Source: Desulfovibrio sp. Fe33 (GTDB taxonomy: Bacteria > Desulfobacterota > Desulfovibrionia > Desulfovibrionales > Desulfovibrionaceae). From it: a stretch of DNA of 64,000 bases. Shown piece by piece: positions 7,893 through 15,699 of this stretch. The translations under genes and the position numbers were made by a program. Numbering within the stretch: position 1 is the stretch's first letter; each line of letters starts with the position of its first letter. Under the pieces are notes generated by a model. It did not search any database. It saw only the letters and a program-made list of their open reading frames with translations, and had not been told where the DNA came from. The stretch is taken from the NCBI RefSeq assembly GCF_028532725.1, contig NZ_JAQKGU010000001.1, positions 124,001-188,000 of the forward strand, read 5' to 3'.

Positions 7893-8975
7893 ATGGAAAT
7901 ACCCGAAGATTACCGCCTGTCGAGCTACGATTACGACCTGCCCGAGGACCGCATCGCCCAGGAACCGGCCGAACGGCGCGACGGCTCCAGGCTGCTGGTC
8001 CTCAACCGCGAGGACCGCTCGCTGACCCCGACCCGATTCACGGACCTGATCGATTTCCTCCCGGAAGACTGCCTGTTGGTGGCCAACAACTCCCGCGTCA
8101 TCCCGGCGCGCGTCTTCGGCCACAAACCCACCGGCGGCCAGGTGGAATTTCTGCTGCTCACGCCGCTGCCGCTCATGCAGCCGGTGGAGAAGGGCGACTG
8201 GTTCACGGCCGAGGCCGAAGGGCTGCTGCGCGCCTCCAAGGGGCCAAAGCGCGGAACGACCGTGTCGTTTTCCGACGACTTTCATCTTACCGCCGTGAAG
8301 GCGGGCGAATTCGGCCGCTGGAAGGTGGAGCTGCGCTGGAAGGGCGACCTCAAGGCGCTGTTCGACGCCCTCGGCCATCTGCCGCTTCCGCCCTACATCA
8401 AGCGGCCGGACGGCAAGGCTGACCGCGAGCGGTACCAGACCACCTATTCAGACACGTCCAGAACGGGCTCCGTGGCCGCTCCGACGGCCGGACTGCACTT
8501 CACCCCGGAATTGCGCGAACGGATCAGGGCCAGGGGCATCGAGTGGGCCGAAGTGACCCTCTACGTCGGCTACGGAACCTTCAGCCCGGTGCGCTGCCCG
8601 GACATCCGCGACCACCGGATGCACGCCGAATACATCGAGGTTTCCGACGCCACGGCGGAGGCCGTCCGCCGGGCCAAGGCCGAAGGACGCCCCGTCATCG
8701 CGGTGGGCACCACCAGCGCCCGCACGCTGGAAGGGATGCTTCGCGAAGCGGGCTCCATCCGCCCGTTCCACGGAGAAACGGACATTTTCATATCGCCGGG
8801 CTATACTTTCGGAGTGGTCGACGGTATCCTCACGAACTTCCATTTGCCAGAATCGTCGCTCATCATTATGATCTCGGCTCTTGCTGGTAGAAAAACCATT
8901 CTGGATGCATACGCGTTCGCCCTGGAAAACAACTTCCGTTTCTTCTCCTACGGGGATGCGATGCTCATCCTGTAA
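7893..8975 (+). CDS. queA: S-adenosylmethionine:tRNA ribosyltransferase-isomerase (QueA)
   Basis: QueA transfers and isomerises the ribosyl group of SAM onto 7-aminomethyl-7-deazaguanine in tRNA, giving epoxyqueuosine. The product from the ATG at 7893 is 360 residues, close to the family norm. It begins LSSYDYDLPEDRIAQEP and contains NNSRVIPAR, GSVAAPTAGLHFT and VTLYVGYGTFSPV, all diagnostic of QueA, and ends with the LTNFHLPESSLIIMISAL block. The frame is open 48 codons further upstream, but that part is AT-rich and unlike QueA. An AGGAG at 7873 is rather far (15 bases) from the chosen ATG. Confidence 0.95.
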   Translation: MEIPEDYRLSSYDYDLPEDRIAQEPAERRDGSRLLVLNREDRSLTPTRFTDLIDFLPEDCLLVANNSRVIPARVFGHKPTGGQVEFLLLTPLPLMQPVEKGDWFTAEAEGLLRASKGPKRGTTVSFSDDFHLTAVKAGEFGRWKVELRWKGDLKALFDALGHLPLPPYIKRPDGKADRERYQTTYSDTSRTGSVAAPTAGLHFTPELRERIRARGIEWAEVTLYVGYGTFSPVRCPDIRDHRMHAEYIEVSDATAEAVRRAKAEGRPVIAVGTTSARTLEGMLREAGSIRPFHGETDIFISPGYTFGVVDGILTNFHLPESSLIIMISALAGRKTILDAYAFALENNFRFFSYGDAMLIL

Positions 8976-9017
8976 CTACGGCAACATTTTCTCATTATTA
9001 ACAGAACTGGAGTAAAC

Positions 9018-9251
9018 ATGTCTCGAATTGAGGTCCAGGAAGATCGGTGCAAGGGGTGCCTGCTCTGTACCACCGTCTGTCCCGTCGACATCATCGTCCA
9101 GTCTGACCGGTTCAACGTCAGCGGCTACAAGGTCGCCGAGGTGCCCGAGGCCGACAAGGACAAATGTACCGGCTGCGCATCCTGCGCCCAGATCTGCCCC
9201 GACGTGGCGATCAAAGTGTACAGGACCCCAAAGAAAAAAGGGGATAAGTAG
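9018..9251 (+). CDS. 2-oxoacid:ferredoxin oxidoreductase, delta (ferredoxin) subunit
   Basis: A 77-residue 2[4Fe-4S] ferredoxin-type subunit that wires the oxidoreductase to ferredoxin. Two cluster motifs are intact: CKGCLLCTTVCP near residue 10 and CTGCASCAQICP near residue 53. It is the first gene of a tight four-gene operon; the alpha-subunit ATG follows its stop by one base. A good GGAG lies before the ATG. The order delta-alpha-beta-gamma matches Vor/Kor-type enzymes that oxidise branched-chain 2-oxoacids or 2-oxoglutarate to acyl-CoA and CO2. Confidence 0.92.
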   Translation: MSRIEVQEDRCKGCLLCTTVCPVDIIVQSDRFNVSGYKVAEVPEADKDKCTGCASCAQICPDVAIKVYRTPKKKGDK

Positions 9252-9252
9252 C

Positions 9253-10323
9253 ATGAGCAAGACATCAGAACGCATCTTCGTCAAGGGTAACGAAGCCATC
9301 GCACGCGGCGCACTGGCCGCAAAGTGCAAGTGTTTCTTCGGCTACCCCATCACTCCCCAGAACGACATTCCCGAGTTCATGTCCTCGGCCATGATCAAGG
9401 CCGGAGGCGACTTCGTCCAGGCCGAATCCGAAGTGGCCGCGGCCAACATGCTGCTCGGCGCGGGCGCCACCGGCGTCCGGGCCATGACCTCCAGTTCCTC
9501 GCCCGGCATCGCCCTCAAGCAGGAGGCAATCTCCTACATGGCGGGCAGCGAAGTCCCGGCGGTCGTCGTCAACATGACCAGAGGTGGGCCAGGCCTGGGC
9601 GACATCGGTCCTTCCCAGGGCGACTATTACCAGTCCACCCGAGGCGGCGGGCACGGCGACTACCGTCACTTCACCCTCGCTCCCGGCACTGTGCAGGAAG
9701 CCTACGACCTGACCATCCGCGCCTTCGACATCGCCTTCGAACACCGTACACCGGTGCTCATTCTGGGCGACGCCATTCTCGGCCAGATGAAGGAACCCAT
9801 CGTTCCCTGGGAACCCGAGAACGTCGACGAAAACGCGGGCGGCGACTGGGCCATCAACGGACGCACCGGCGGCCGTGAAAAACGGCTCATCAAGTCCCTC
9901 TTCCTCGAAGAAGGCGCCTTGGCCGGACAGAACAAACTGCTCAAGGCCAAATACGACTCCTGGAAGAGCATGACCGAGGCCGAGCAATTCGAGACCGAGG
10001 ATGCCGACCTTATCGTCTGCGCTTACGGCTCCATCGGCCGCATCGCCAAGTCCACGGTGCGCAAGTTCCGCAAGGAAGGCAAAAAGGTCGGCCTGTTCCG
10101 GCCCATCACCCTGTACCCGTTCCCGGAACAGGAACTCAAGGCGCTGGCCGAGCAGGGCAAGCGATTCCTCACCATTGAGCACAACCTGGGACAGATGGTC
10201 GACGATGTCCGCCTGGCCATCAGGACCATCGCGGACTCCGACTTCTACCCCGTCTACCCCGGAAACCTGCCCACCCCGGATGAGCTGGAGGAGCCGATCC
10301 TCAACTGCCTGGAGGGTAAATAA
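9253..10323 (+). CDS. 2-oxoacid:ferredoxin oxidoreductase, alpha subunit (VorB/KorA type)
   Basis: The 356-residue catalytic alpha subunit, with pyruvate:ferredoxin oxidoreductase domains I and II. The N-terminus (GNEAIARGALAAKCKCFFGYPITPQNDIPEF) is the VorB-type signature, including the GYPITP substrate-loop motif. The TSSSSPGIALKQEAISYM and NMTRGGPGLGDIGPSQGDY blocks line the active site, and a C-terminal transketolase-like domain ends in KRFLTIEHNLGQM. It ends with TAA directly followed by the beta-subunit ATG. Whether 2-oxoisovalerate or 2-oxoglutarate is the main substrate cannot be decided from sequence alone; VorB resemblance favours the branched-chain acids. Confidence 0.93.
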   Translation: MSKTSERIFVKGNEAIARGALAAKCKCFFGYPITPQNDIPEFMSSAMIKAGGDFVQAESEVAAANMLLGAGATGVRAMTSSSSPGIALKQEAISYMAGSEVPAVVVNMTRGGPGLGDIGPSQGDYYQSTRGGGHGDYRHFTLAPGTVQEAYDLTIRAFDIAFEHRTPVLILGDAILGQMKEPIVPWEPENVDENAGGDWAINGRTGGREKRLIKSLFLEEGALAGQNKLLKAKYDSWKSMTEAEQFETEDADLIVCAYGSIGRIAKSTVRKFRKEGKKVGLFRPITLYPFPEQELKALAEQGKRFLTIEHNLGQMVDDVRLAIRTIADSDFYPVYPGNLPTPDELEEPILNCLEGK

Positions 10324-11094
10324 ATGACCGAAATGAACGAAAAATTGGTCTTTGAAAGGCCCGAAAGCGTCATCGACCGGCCCACCCATTACTGCCCGGG
10401 CTGCCATCACGGCATCGCCCACCGGCTCATCGGTGAGTTGCTCGACGAAATGAACCTGGCGGAAAACACCCTCCTGGTCACCTCCATCGGCTGCTCCGTC
10501 TTCCTCTACAACTACCTCAACGTGGATGCAGTGGAAGCGCCGCACGGCCGCGCACCGGCAGTGGCCACCGGCGTAAAGCGCTCCCGGCCCGACAAATTCG
10601 TCTTCACCTACCAGGGTGACGGCGACCTCGCCTCCATCGGCATGGCCGAAATCATGCACGCCGCCAACCGCGGTGAAAAGATGTGCGTCGTCTTCGTCAA
10701 CAACACCGTCTACGGCATGACCGGCGGCCAGATGGCCCCGACCACCATGATCGGACAGATCACCACGACCACTCCCGCCGGACGTTGCCAGACGCACGAA
10801 GGCGCGCCCATCCGCATGACCGAAATCATCGCCTCCCTGGGCGGCGTGGCCTTTGCCGCGCGCGGCGCGCTCAACTCCGTGGCCAACATCAAAAAGGCCA
10901 AGAAATACCTGAAAAAGGCGTTCGAGTTCCAGCTCAACAACACCGGATTCGGATTCGTCGAGCTGCTCTCCGGCTGCCCCACCAACTGGAAAATGACCCC
11001 GCTCAAGGCCAACGAGCGAATCGAAAAGGAAATGATCCCATACTTCCCCTTGGGCATCTATAAAGACGTTTCCGAGGAAGGGGGTGTCTGCTGA
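10324..11094 (+). CDS. 2-oxoacid:ferredoxin oxidoreductase, beta (TPP-binding) subunit
   Basis: A 256-residue thiamine-diphosphate-binding subunit. YCPGCHHGIAHRL near residue 20 and ATSIGCS-like segments carry conserved cysteines. The TPP/Mg motif is seen as GDGDLASIGMAEIMHAANR followed by NNTVYGMTGGQMAPTT. It immediately abuts the alpha subunit and overlaps the gamma start by one base (TGATG), so the subunits are translated in step. Acts in the cytoplasm in anaerobic amino-acid or 2-oxoacid oxidation. Confidence 0.94.
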   Translation: MTEMNEKLVFERPESVIDRPTHYCPGCHHGIAHRLIGELLDEMNLAENTLLVTSIGCSVFLYNYLNVDAVEAPHGRAPAVATGVKRSRPDKFVFTYQGDGDLASIGMAEIMHAANRGEKMCVVFVNNTVYGMTGGQMAPTTMIGQITTTTPAGRCQTHEGAPIRMTEIIASLGGVAFAARGALNSVANIKKAKKYLKKAFEFQLNNTGFGFVELLSGCPTNWKMTPLKANERIEKEMIPYFPLGIYKDVSEEGGVC

Positions 11095-11636
11095 TGCGCT
11101 ATATCGATTCCATCATCGCGGGCTTCGGAGGCCAGGGCGTCATGCTCATCGGCAACCTCCTCGCCTACGCGGGCATGAAGGACGGCCTCAACGTCACCTA
11201 TATCCCGGTCTACGGCCCCGAGATGCGCGGCGGAACCGCCAACTGTACCGTGGTGCTCTCCGAAGAGGACATCGGGTCGCCCATCATCCTCCGGCCCAAA
11301 TCCCTCATTGCCATGAACCGGCCGTCCCTGGACAAGTTCCAACAGCGCGTGCAGGACGGCGGCATCCATATCATCAACTCCTCCCTCATCGACATGGAGC
11401 TGGCCGATACGGAACGCCTCAAATGCTATGACGTGCCGTGCAACGAGATCGCCGACGAACTGGGCAACACCCGCATGGCCAACATGGTCGCCATCGGTGC
11501 CTTCGTCCAGGCCTCGGGAATCATCCCCCTGGATGCCCTGATCGGCTCTCTCGAAAACGTCATATCCCCGCGCTACCACAAACTCATCCCGGCCAACGCC
11601 GAAGCCATCAAGGCGGGCGCAAAGCACGTCGCCTAG
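11094..11636 (+). CDS. 2-oxoacid:ferredoxin oxidoreductase, gamma subunit
   Basis: A 180-residue gamma subunit, with the diagnostic GFGGQGVMLIGNLLAYAG near residue 10 and VYGPEMRGGTANCTVVLS in the middle, both standard for Por/Kor/Vor gamma chains. It is the last gene of the operon, starting in the stop codon of the beta gene, and is followed by a strong intrinsic terminator. Confidence 0.94.
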   Translation: MRYIDSIIAGFGGQGVMLIGNLLAYAGMKDGLNVTYIPVYGPEMRGGTANCTVVLSEEDIGSPIILRPKSLIAMNRPSLDKFQQRVQDGGIHIINSSLIDMELADTERLKCYDVPCNEIADELGNTRMANMVAIGAFVQASGIIPLDALIGSLENVISPRYHKLIPANAEAIKAGAKHVA

Positions 11637-11661
11637 ATACGCGGATAGCCATTCACATCAA

Positions 11662-11690
11662 AAAGGCCCTGTCGTTCCGGCAGGGCCTTT
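11662..11690 (+). terminator. Intrinsic terminator of the oxidoreductase operon
   Basis: A perfect 10-bp stem AAAGGCCCTG / CAGGGCCTTT with a 9-base loop and trailing T residues, 25 bp after the gamma-subunit stop. Confidence 0.9.
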
Positions 11691-12010
11691 TTGCGACCTA
11701 GCGGCCAAAGCGCAATTGGGCGAAAAAGCGGCACCTTGCCAAAATAACGCGCATGGCATTGAGCAACATTCAATTATCCGGTATGCCGTTATAGGTGCGT
11801 CTTCTCTGGTCAAGCCTAATCAGGAACGATGACGGCGTTACCGATAGCCGTCCAAAACGGAATGCCGCCTCTATTTGATGCCAGGGCAATAATCCGCACG
11901 GGCTGAGCCGAAACACGGAGTTTCGATTTTTGCGGCCCTCGGGACTCATTGTAGAAGGCGTCGGGGAATTCTCGCACCAACAATATCAATAACAGAAATA
12001 AGGAGCCCCT
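11691..12010. other. Intergenic stretch without a recognised gene
   Basis: About 320 bases between the operon terminator and the next start. I see no coding frame with a credible start or family match. The last 15 bases carry an AAGGAG ribosome site for the following gene, and the stretch presumably holds its promoter. Confidence 0.5.
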
Positions 12011-12457
12011 ATGAGATGCGTTCTGTTTTTTATCGCCGCCATACTGTGCTTCGCACAGGGCGCAATGGCCGAGGACGGACCGATCACCGCTACGGAAATC
12101 GTCCAGCGTGAAAAGAAGATGTGTACGGATTTTAACGATGGGAAATTTCACTCCACCGAGCAAACCATTACACTGTATGACTTCACCGGCGACGGCCGCC
12201 CTGAGACTATTGTGGATGCGTCGCAATTTTCCTGCTCGACATCCCTCACCATGTGGGGCGGCACCGGCGGCACCTTGTTGTGGGTCGTTGTGGACGGAAA
12301 ACCATACGAGTTTCTTGCTCACGGATGGAAGGTCGTGGACATGGACGGAACCAATGTTCTTTTGCTGGCGGTGCATCCTTCGCAGTGCAGCGATAACGTC
12401 GTTCCCTGCTATCGCGCTTATGTCTGGAGCAACGGGGCATTCCATACAACACGCTGA
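12011..12457 (+). CDS. Hypothetical secreted protein
   Basis: A 148-residue protein with an N-terminal signal peptide (MRCVLFFIAAILCFAQGAMA, cleavage after AMA). The mature part has LYDFTGDGRPETIVDA, a calcium-loop-like DxxGDGxxE segment reminiscent of FG-GAP/VCBS repeats, then a Gly-rich WGGTGGTLLWVV strand pair. Four cysteines (TCD, FSCS, SQCS, VPCY) could form periplasmic disulfides. It stands alone with AAGGAG before the ATG and a terminator after it. Function unknown. Confidence 0.65.
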   Translation: MRCVLFFIAAILCFAQGAMAEDGPITATEIVQREKKMCTDFNDGKFHSTEQTITLYDFTGDGRPETIVDASQFSCSTSLTMWGGTGGTLLWVVVDGKPYEFLAHGWKVVDMDGTNVLLLAVHPSQCSDNVVPCYRAYVWSNGAFHTTR

Positions 12458-12574
12458 TTGGGGTGCACTATAGACACACCCCCAAAATTCTCCCGTATGG
12501 GGCTCATCCTTTCCCTTCCGACACTTTTGCAGTCACCTCGCGAAAGAAATAGAAGAATCTTCACCCTCAAACAA

Positions 12575-12602
12575 AAAGGCTGTCCCAAGAGGGACAGCCT
12601 TT
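12575..12602 (+). terminator. Intrinsic terminator
   Basis: A perfect 12-bp stem AAAGGCTGTCCC / GGGACAGCCTTT with a 4-base loop, 118 bp after the hypothetical secreted protein gene. The A/T-symmetric ends allow it to work in both directions. Confidence 0.8.
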
Positions 12603-12614
12603 CCAACTTGCACT

Positions 12615-12707
12615 GTGCGCACCTGCCGAAGGCACACAAAAAGTTTTGGAAGGGGAGTCCAGAGGGGAAACCTCTTTCAAGAGGTTTCCCCTCTGGCCGC
12701 CGGAGGC
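12615..12707 (-). repeat. Family II long-stem repeat, copy 1
   Basis: Starts 8 bp beyond the stop of the DUF39 gene, reading along the minus strand. Order: CGCCGGAGG cap (12697-12707), a perfect 18-bp stem with arms 12659-12676 and 12679-12696, then the tail AAAAGTTTTGGAAGGGG with a small CTGCCGAAGGCAC hairpin. The tail recurs almost exactly in copy 4. Probably acts as a 3' end structure. Confidence 0.8.
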
Positions 12708-12714
12708 ATTCTTA

Positions 12715-13884
12715 TTAATAACTCGGGATATCTTCCTGCTTTTCGGTCAACAGGAATTCGCCCTTGAGTATCCATTCCTTGAGCTTGTCGGCCACTTCCA
12801 GGGACATTGCGTGGGAGGTAACCGGCACGGTAGAGGTCTTCTTTTCATTGACCGTGATTTCACCGCTGCGCAGTTCCTCAAAGGTCACGCGGGTGACCTC
12901 GCGGGGGATGCCGTTGGGATAATCGTAGCCATAGTCCTTGACGGGCATGGATATGTCGGCGTTGGACACGCCGGCGAACCAGGCCATCTCCTCGTTGAGC
13001 ATGGGGATGGGAATACCCACGCCGAGCGCCAGGGAAACGCCGTAGCCGATGATGGACTGGGCGCGCACGTAGCGGGCTTCCATCTTCTTGAAATCGCCCT
13101 TGAGCATGAGAGTACCGGAGCCGCTTTCGGGGATGCCGCGTTCGTTGCGCTTGGGCTTCTGGACGTGCTGTGTGCCCTCGCCGATGACGTAGCCGATGCC
13201 GCCGCCCAGGAAGATTCTCGTGCCCAGGCCGATGGTCTTCAGGTACGGATCGTTGAAAAGCGGGGAGAGCTCGCCGGAGGTGGCGTAGTTCACGTTCGAC
13301 GCGTTCGCCTTGAGGGGGCCCATGTACGTGTAAATGGTCCTGTTGGTGAGGTTCACGGCCGCGTTGTAGTTCTGGTAGCAGTTGCGCGGGTTGAGCATGA
13401 CCGCATTGGGCAGGTCGGCAAGGGTGATATCCTTGTCCAGTTCGCGCCGCGGGTAGCAGTCCGTGCCGTAGGCCTCGGCCCGCAGATGCACGGCCTTACC
13501 GCGCAGCAAATCCTCCATGACGTGCGCTCCGCCATAGGCGAAGCGTCCGGGATGGACCTTGTTCAACGGATCGTCCTCGGCGGACTCTGTGGCCCCGAGA
13601 TACGCGTCCACGGCGGCCAGGCCGCTGTAGCAGGGCACGTTGTTGAGCCACAGCTTGGAAACCTTCATGACCGGCGGCTGCTGGCCTATGTTGAAGATCA
13701 GACCGGAGGAGCACATGGGAGAGAAGGTGCCGGTGGTGACGACGTCCACTTCCTGAGCGGCCTTGACCTTCCCTTCCTTCCTGACGATCTCGACCATCTC
13801 CTCGGCATTGACGACCACGGCCTTGCCCTGGCGAATGCGTTCGTTGATCTCGCTGACCGTCTTGTTCACTTTGAATTCTGCCAT
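12715..13884 (-). CDS. Homocysteine biosynthesis protein, DUF39 (L-aspartate semialdehyde sulfurtransferase type)
   Basis: Members of this family (archaeal MA1821; also implicated in Desulfovibrio) make homocysteine directly from aspartate semialdehyde and a sulfide-derived sulfur, bypassing O-acylhomoserine. The 389-residue product starts MAEFKVNKTVSEINERI and contains SPMCSSGLIFNIG (Cys58), NNVPCYSG (Cys85) and YGTDCYPR (Cys143); two of these presumably match the essential cysteines of the archaeal enzyme. GGGIGYVIGEGTQHV is a further conserved block. I chose the ATG at 13884; 27 upstream in-frame codons look non-coding. The usual NIL-ferredoxin partner is not adjacent. It is divergent from dnaA across the origin region. 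Confidence 0.85.
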   Translation of the reverse strand: MAEFKVNKTVSEINERIRQGKAVVVNAEEMVEIVRKEGKVKAAQEVDVVTTGTFSPMCSSGLIFNIGQQPPVMKVSKLWLNNVPCYSGLAAVDAYLGATESAEDDPLNKVHPGRFAYGGAHVMEDLLRGKAVHLRAEAYGTDCYPRRELDKDITLADLPNAVMLNPRNCYQNYNAAVNLTNRTIYTYMGPLKANASNVNYATSGELSPLFNDPYLKTIGLGTRIFLGGGIGYVIGEGTQHVQKPKRNERGIPESGSGTLMLKGDFKKMEARYVRAQSIIGYGVSLALGVGIPIPMLNEEMAWFAGVSNADISMPVKDYGYDYPNGIPREVTRVTFEELRSGEITVNEKKTSTVPVTSHAMSLEVADKLKEWILKGEFLLTEKQEDIPSY

Positions 13885-14010
13885 TTGTATCCTGCCTTCG
13901 CCCCCTCGCGCGAACAGCGGCCGGGGGTGTTGTTCCGTGCTTGAAGTCAACCTCTTGTAATCCAAATTCGCCGGAAGGAAAACCGACTTGTTGATCTGCC
14001 CGGAAAGCGT

Positions 14011-14067
14011 CTGTTGATAACTCCAAAATAAGAGGAAAACTCCTTGTTTTCCTCATGTTATCAACAG
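14011..14067. other. Inverted DnaA-box-like sites flanking a hairpin (candidate oriC core)
   Basis: Perfect 11-bp inverted arms CTGTTGATAAC (14011-14021) and GTTATCAACAG (14057-14067) contain TTATCAACA, one base off the DnaA box TTATCCACA, in opposite orientations. Inside them is a second perfect hairpin GAGGAAAAC / GTTTTCCTC (14032-14054). The unit sits 190 bp upstream of dnaA, next to AT-rich DNA, as expected for a replication origin. Confidence 0.65.
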
Positions 14068-14159
14068 ATGTTCGAGCAACGGTAGAAAACGGTGTTTCGA
14101 ATACGTCAAATAAGGGAAAAAATGGCGGAAAAGCTTGGCTTCCGGCCCATTTTGGAGTA

Positions 14160-14250
14160 TAGAATCACATTAATTTCGGGAGTTTTTTTAGACTCGTTTT
14201 TTTGTTTTTATAATACTTAAATTTCAACTAGTTACAAAAAACACCATCAC
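14160..14250. other. AT-rich candidate DNA-unwinding region
   Basis: Very AT-rich DNA with several T tracts, in contrast to the GC-rich surroundings, between the DnaA-box hairpin and the dnaA start. Its position and composition fit a duplex-unwinding element. Assignment is by position and composition only. Confidence 0.5.
14187..14214 (+). promoter_or_regulatory. Candidate dnaA promoter
   Basis: A perfect -10 TATAAT (14209-14214) with a weak -35 TTTAGA (14187-14192) at 16-bp spacing lies 40 bp before the dnaA GTG. Confidence 0.4.
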
Positions 14251-14253
14251 ATC

Positions 14254-15552
14254 GTGAAAGATTCACTACGGCAACACTTCCTCCAGACCTGCACGGACGA
14301 GGAATTAAAGCGCTGGTTCGACCCTCTGTCCTTCGACTACTCCGAGGAAAACAAACGGCTCACCATCGGTTTTCCCCATTCTTTTTTCGCCAAGTGGTTC
14401 GAGTCGGACATTCAGGACAAGTTCGAGGCGCAGCTCAATCTGTTCCTGGGAAACGGCTACGTGGTCAGCTACAAGGACAGCGAATCCGCCGACCGCTCAC
14501 GCGGTGTCCAGGTGGCCGACGTGGTCAAACGCATCGACTTTCCCTTCGGCCAGGAATTCACCTTCGACACCTTCCTGATAAACAAGAAGAATTATTTCCC
14601 CATCGCCTCCGCCAAGGAGGTGGCGAAGCAGACGGGCTCCCTGTTCAACCCGTTCATCATTTGCGGGCCGGGCGGGTCCGGCAAGACCCATCTGCTCAAG
14701 TCCGTGGCCAACGAGATCAGCAAGAAGCACGACTATTCGACCATCTTCATGGGTTCCCTGGAGGAACTAAACTCCCTGTACTCAATCCGGTTCAAGGGCG
14801 ACCCGTTCAAGGCGCGCAACCACCTGTTCGAATACAATTTCCTGTTCATCGACGACTTCCACAAGATCAAGGAACATCCCCATTTCCAACAGGAATTGGT
14901 TAATATATTCAATCACTTCTACGACAACAAAAAACAGATGGTCCTAGCCTGCCGGGAGAAAGTCACCAGTTACGACTTCCTGGACGACAACCTCCAGTCG
15001 CGTCTGGGGTGGGGGCTGATCGTCACCCTCAAGGAGCCCGACCTGGAAATTCGGGTCGGCTACATCCAGCGTCAGGCCCGGGCCAAGCGGCTGACTCTGA
15101 CGAAGGAACAGGTGCTTACGCTGGCCCAGCGGTTCACGGACTTCCGTTACCTGCAAGGTATCCTGCTCAAGCTTTTCGCCTTCAAGGAACTGGTCAAGCA
15201 GGACCTCTCGCAGAAGGATTTTGAACACATCCTGGCCAACACCGAGGAAAAGACCACGGACGACCTGACGCCCAAGAAGATACTCAGCGTGGTGGCCGAG
15301 CACTTCAGCGTTCACGTGAAGGACCTTACGGGCACCAAACGGCACCAACATATCGCCCACGCCCGCCAGGTGGCCATGTACCTTTGCCGCCAGATGTTGA
15401 ACACATCCTACCCGGCGCTGGGCAGGGCCTTCGGCGGAAAAGATCACTCGACGGTCCTGTACTCGGTCAAAAAAATCGATCAATTACAGGAAGATGACTT
15501 CGAATTGAAACAACTGTTGAAAACGTTGAAGAATAAATGTCGCATGTCGTGA
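14254..15552 (+). CDS. dnaA: Chromosomal replication initiator DnaA
   Basis: DnaA binds origin boxes, unwinds the AT-rich element and loads helicase. The 432 residues have a short domain I/II (about 1-100) and an AAA+ domain III with Walker A GPGGSGKTH near residue 140 and Walker B FLFIDDFHK near 205. The C-terminal DNA-binding domain carries the signature DLTGTKRHQHIAHARQVAMYL (near 362-382) and GGKDHSTVLYSVKKI. GxxGxGKTH here reads GPGGSGKTH, and the C-terminal signature has TKRHQH in place of the usual SKKRSR. The start is a GTG with no clear Shine-Dalgarno, which would keep synthesis low. The oriC-like region lies directly upstream. Confidence 0.96.
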   Translation: MKDSLRQHFLQTCTDEELKRWFDPLSFDYSEENKRLTIGFPHSFFAKWFESDIQDKFEAQLNLFLGNGYVVSYKDSESADRSRGVQVADVVKRIDFPFGQEFTFDTFLINKKNYFPIASAKEVAKQTGSLFNPFIICGPGGSGKTHLLKSVANEISKKHDYSTIFMGSLEELNSLYSIRFKGDPFKARNHLFEYNFLFIDDFHKIKEHPHFQQELVNIFNHFYDNKKQMVLACREKVTSYDFLDDNLQSRLGWGLIVTLKEPDLEIRVGYIQRQARAKRLTLTKEQVLTLAQRFTDFRYLQGILLKLFAFKELVKQDLSQKDFEHILANTEEKTTDDLTPKKILSVVAEHFSVHVKDLTGTKRHQHIAHARQVAMYLCRQMLNTSYPALGRAFGGKDHSTVLYSVKKIDQLQEDDFELKQLLKTLKNKCRMS

Positions 15553-15699
15553 CAATTGGCGGATTGAACCGATTCACGCACTTTCGGTTCGTAAATGATA
15601 ACAAACAGTGTGCTTAAAAAAATCAATAAAAATAATGACTTGATTCCAAAAGGAACAAAGGAACCGAGGTAATAAATCTCAATCAAGGAGATATTTTTT
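15553..15699. other. dnaA-dnaN intergenic region
   Basis: 147 AT-rich bases. TCAAGGAGATATTTTTT supplies the dnaN ribosome site (AAGGAG, 9 bases before the ATG). I see no exact DnaA box here. Confidence 0.5.

Noticed and set aside
15311-15320. TTCACGTGAA inside dnaA as a third parS
   Set aside because: Only 11 of 16 parS positions match and the flanks are wrong, so it is likely chance within the DnaA coding sequence.
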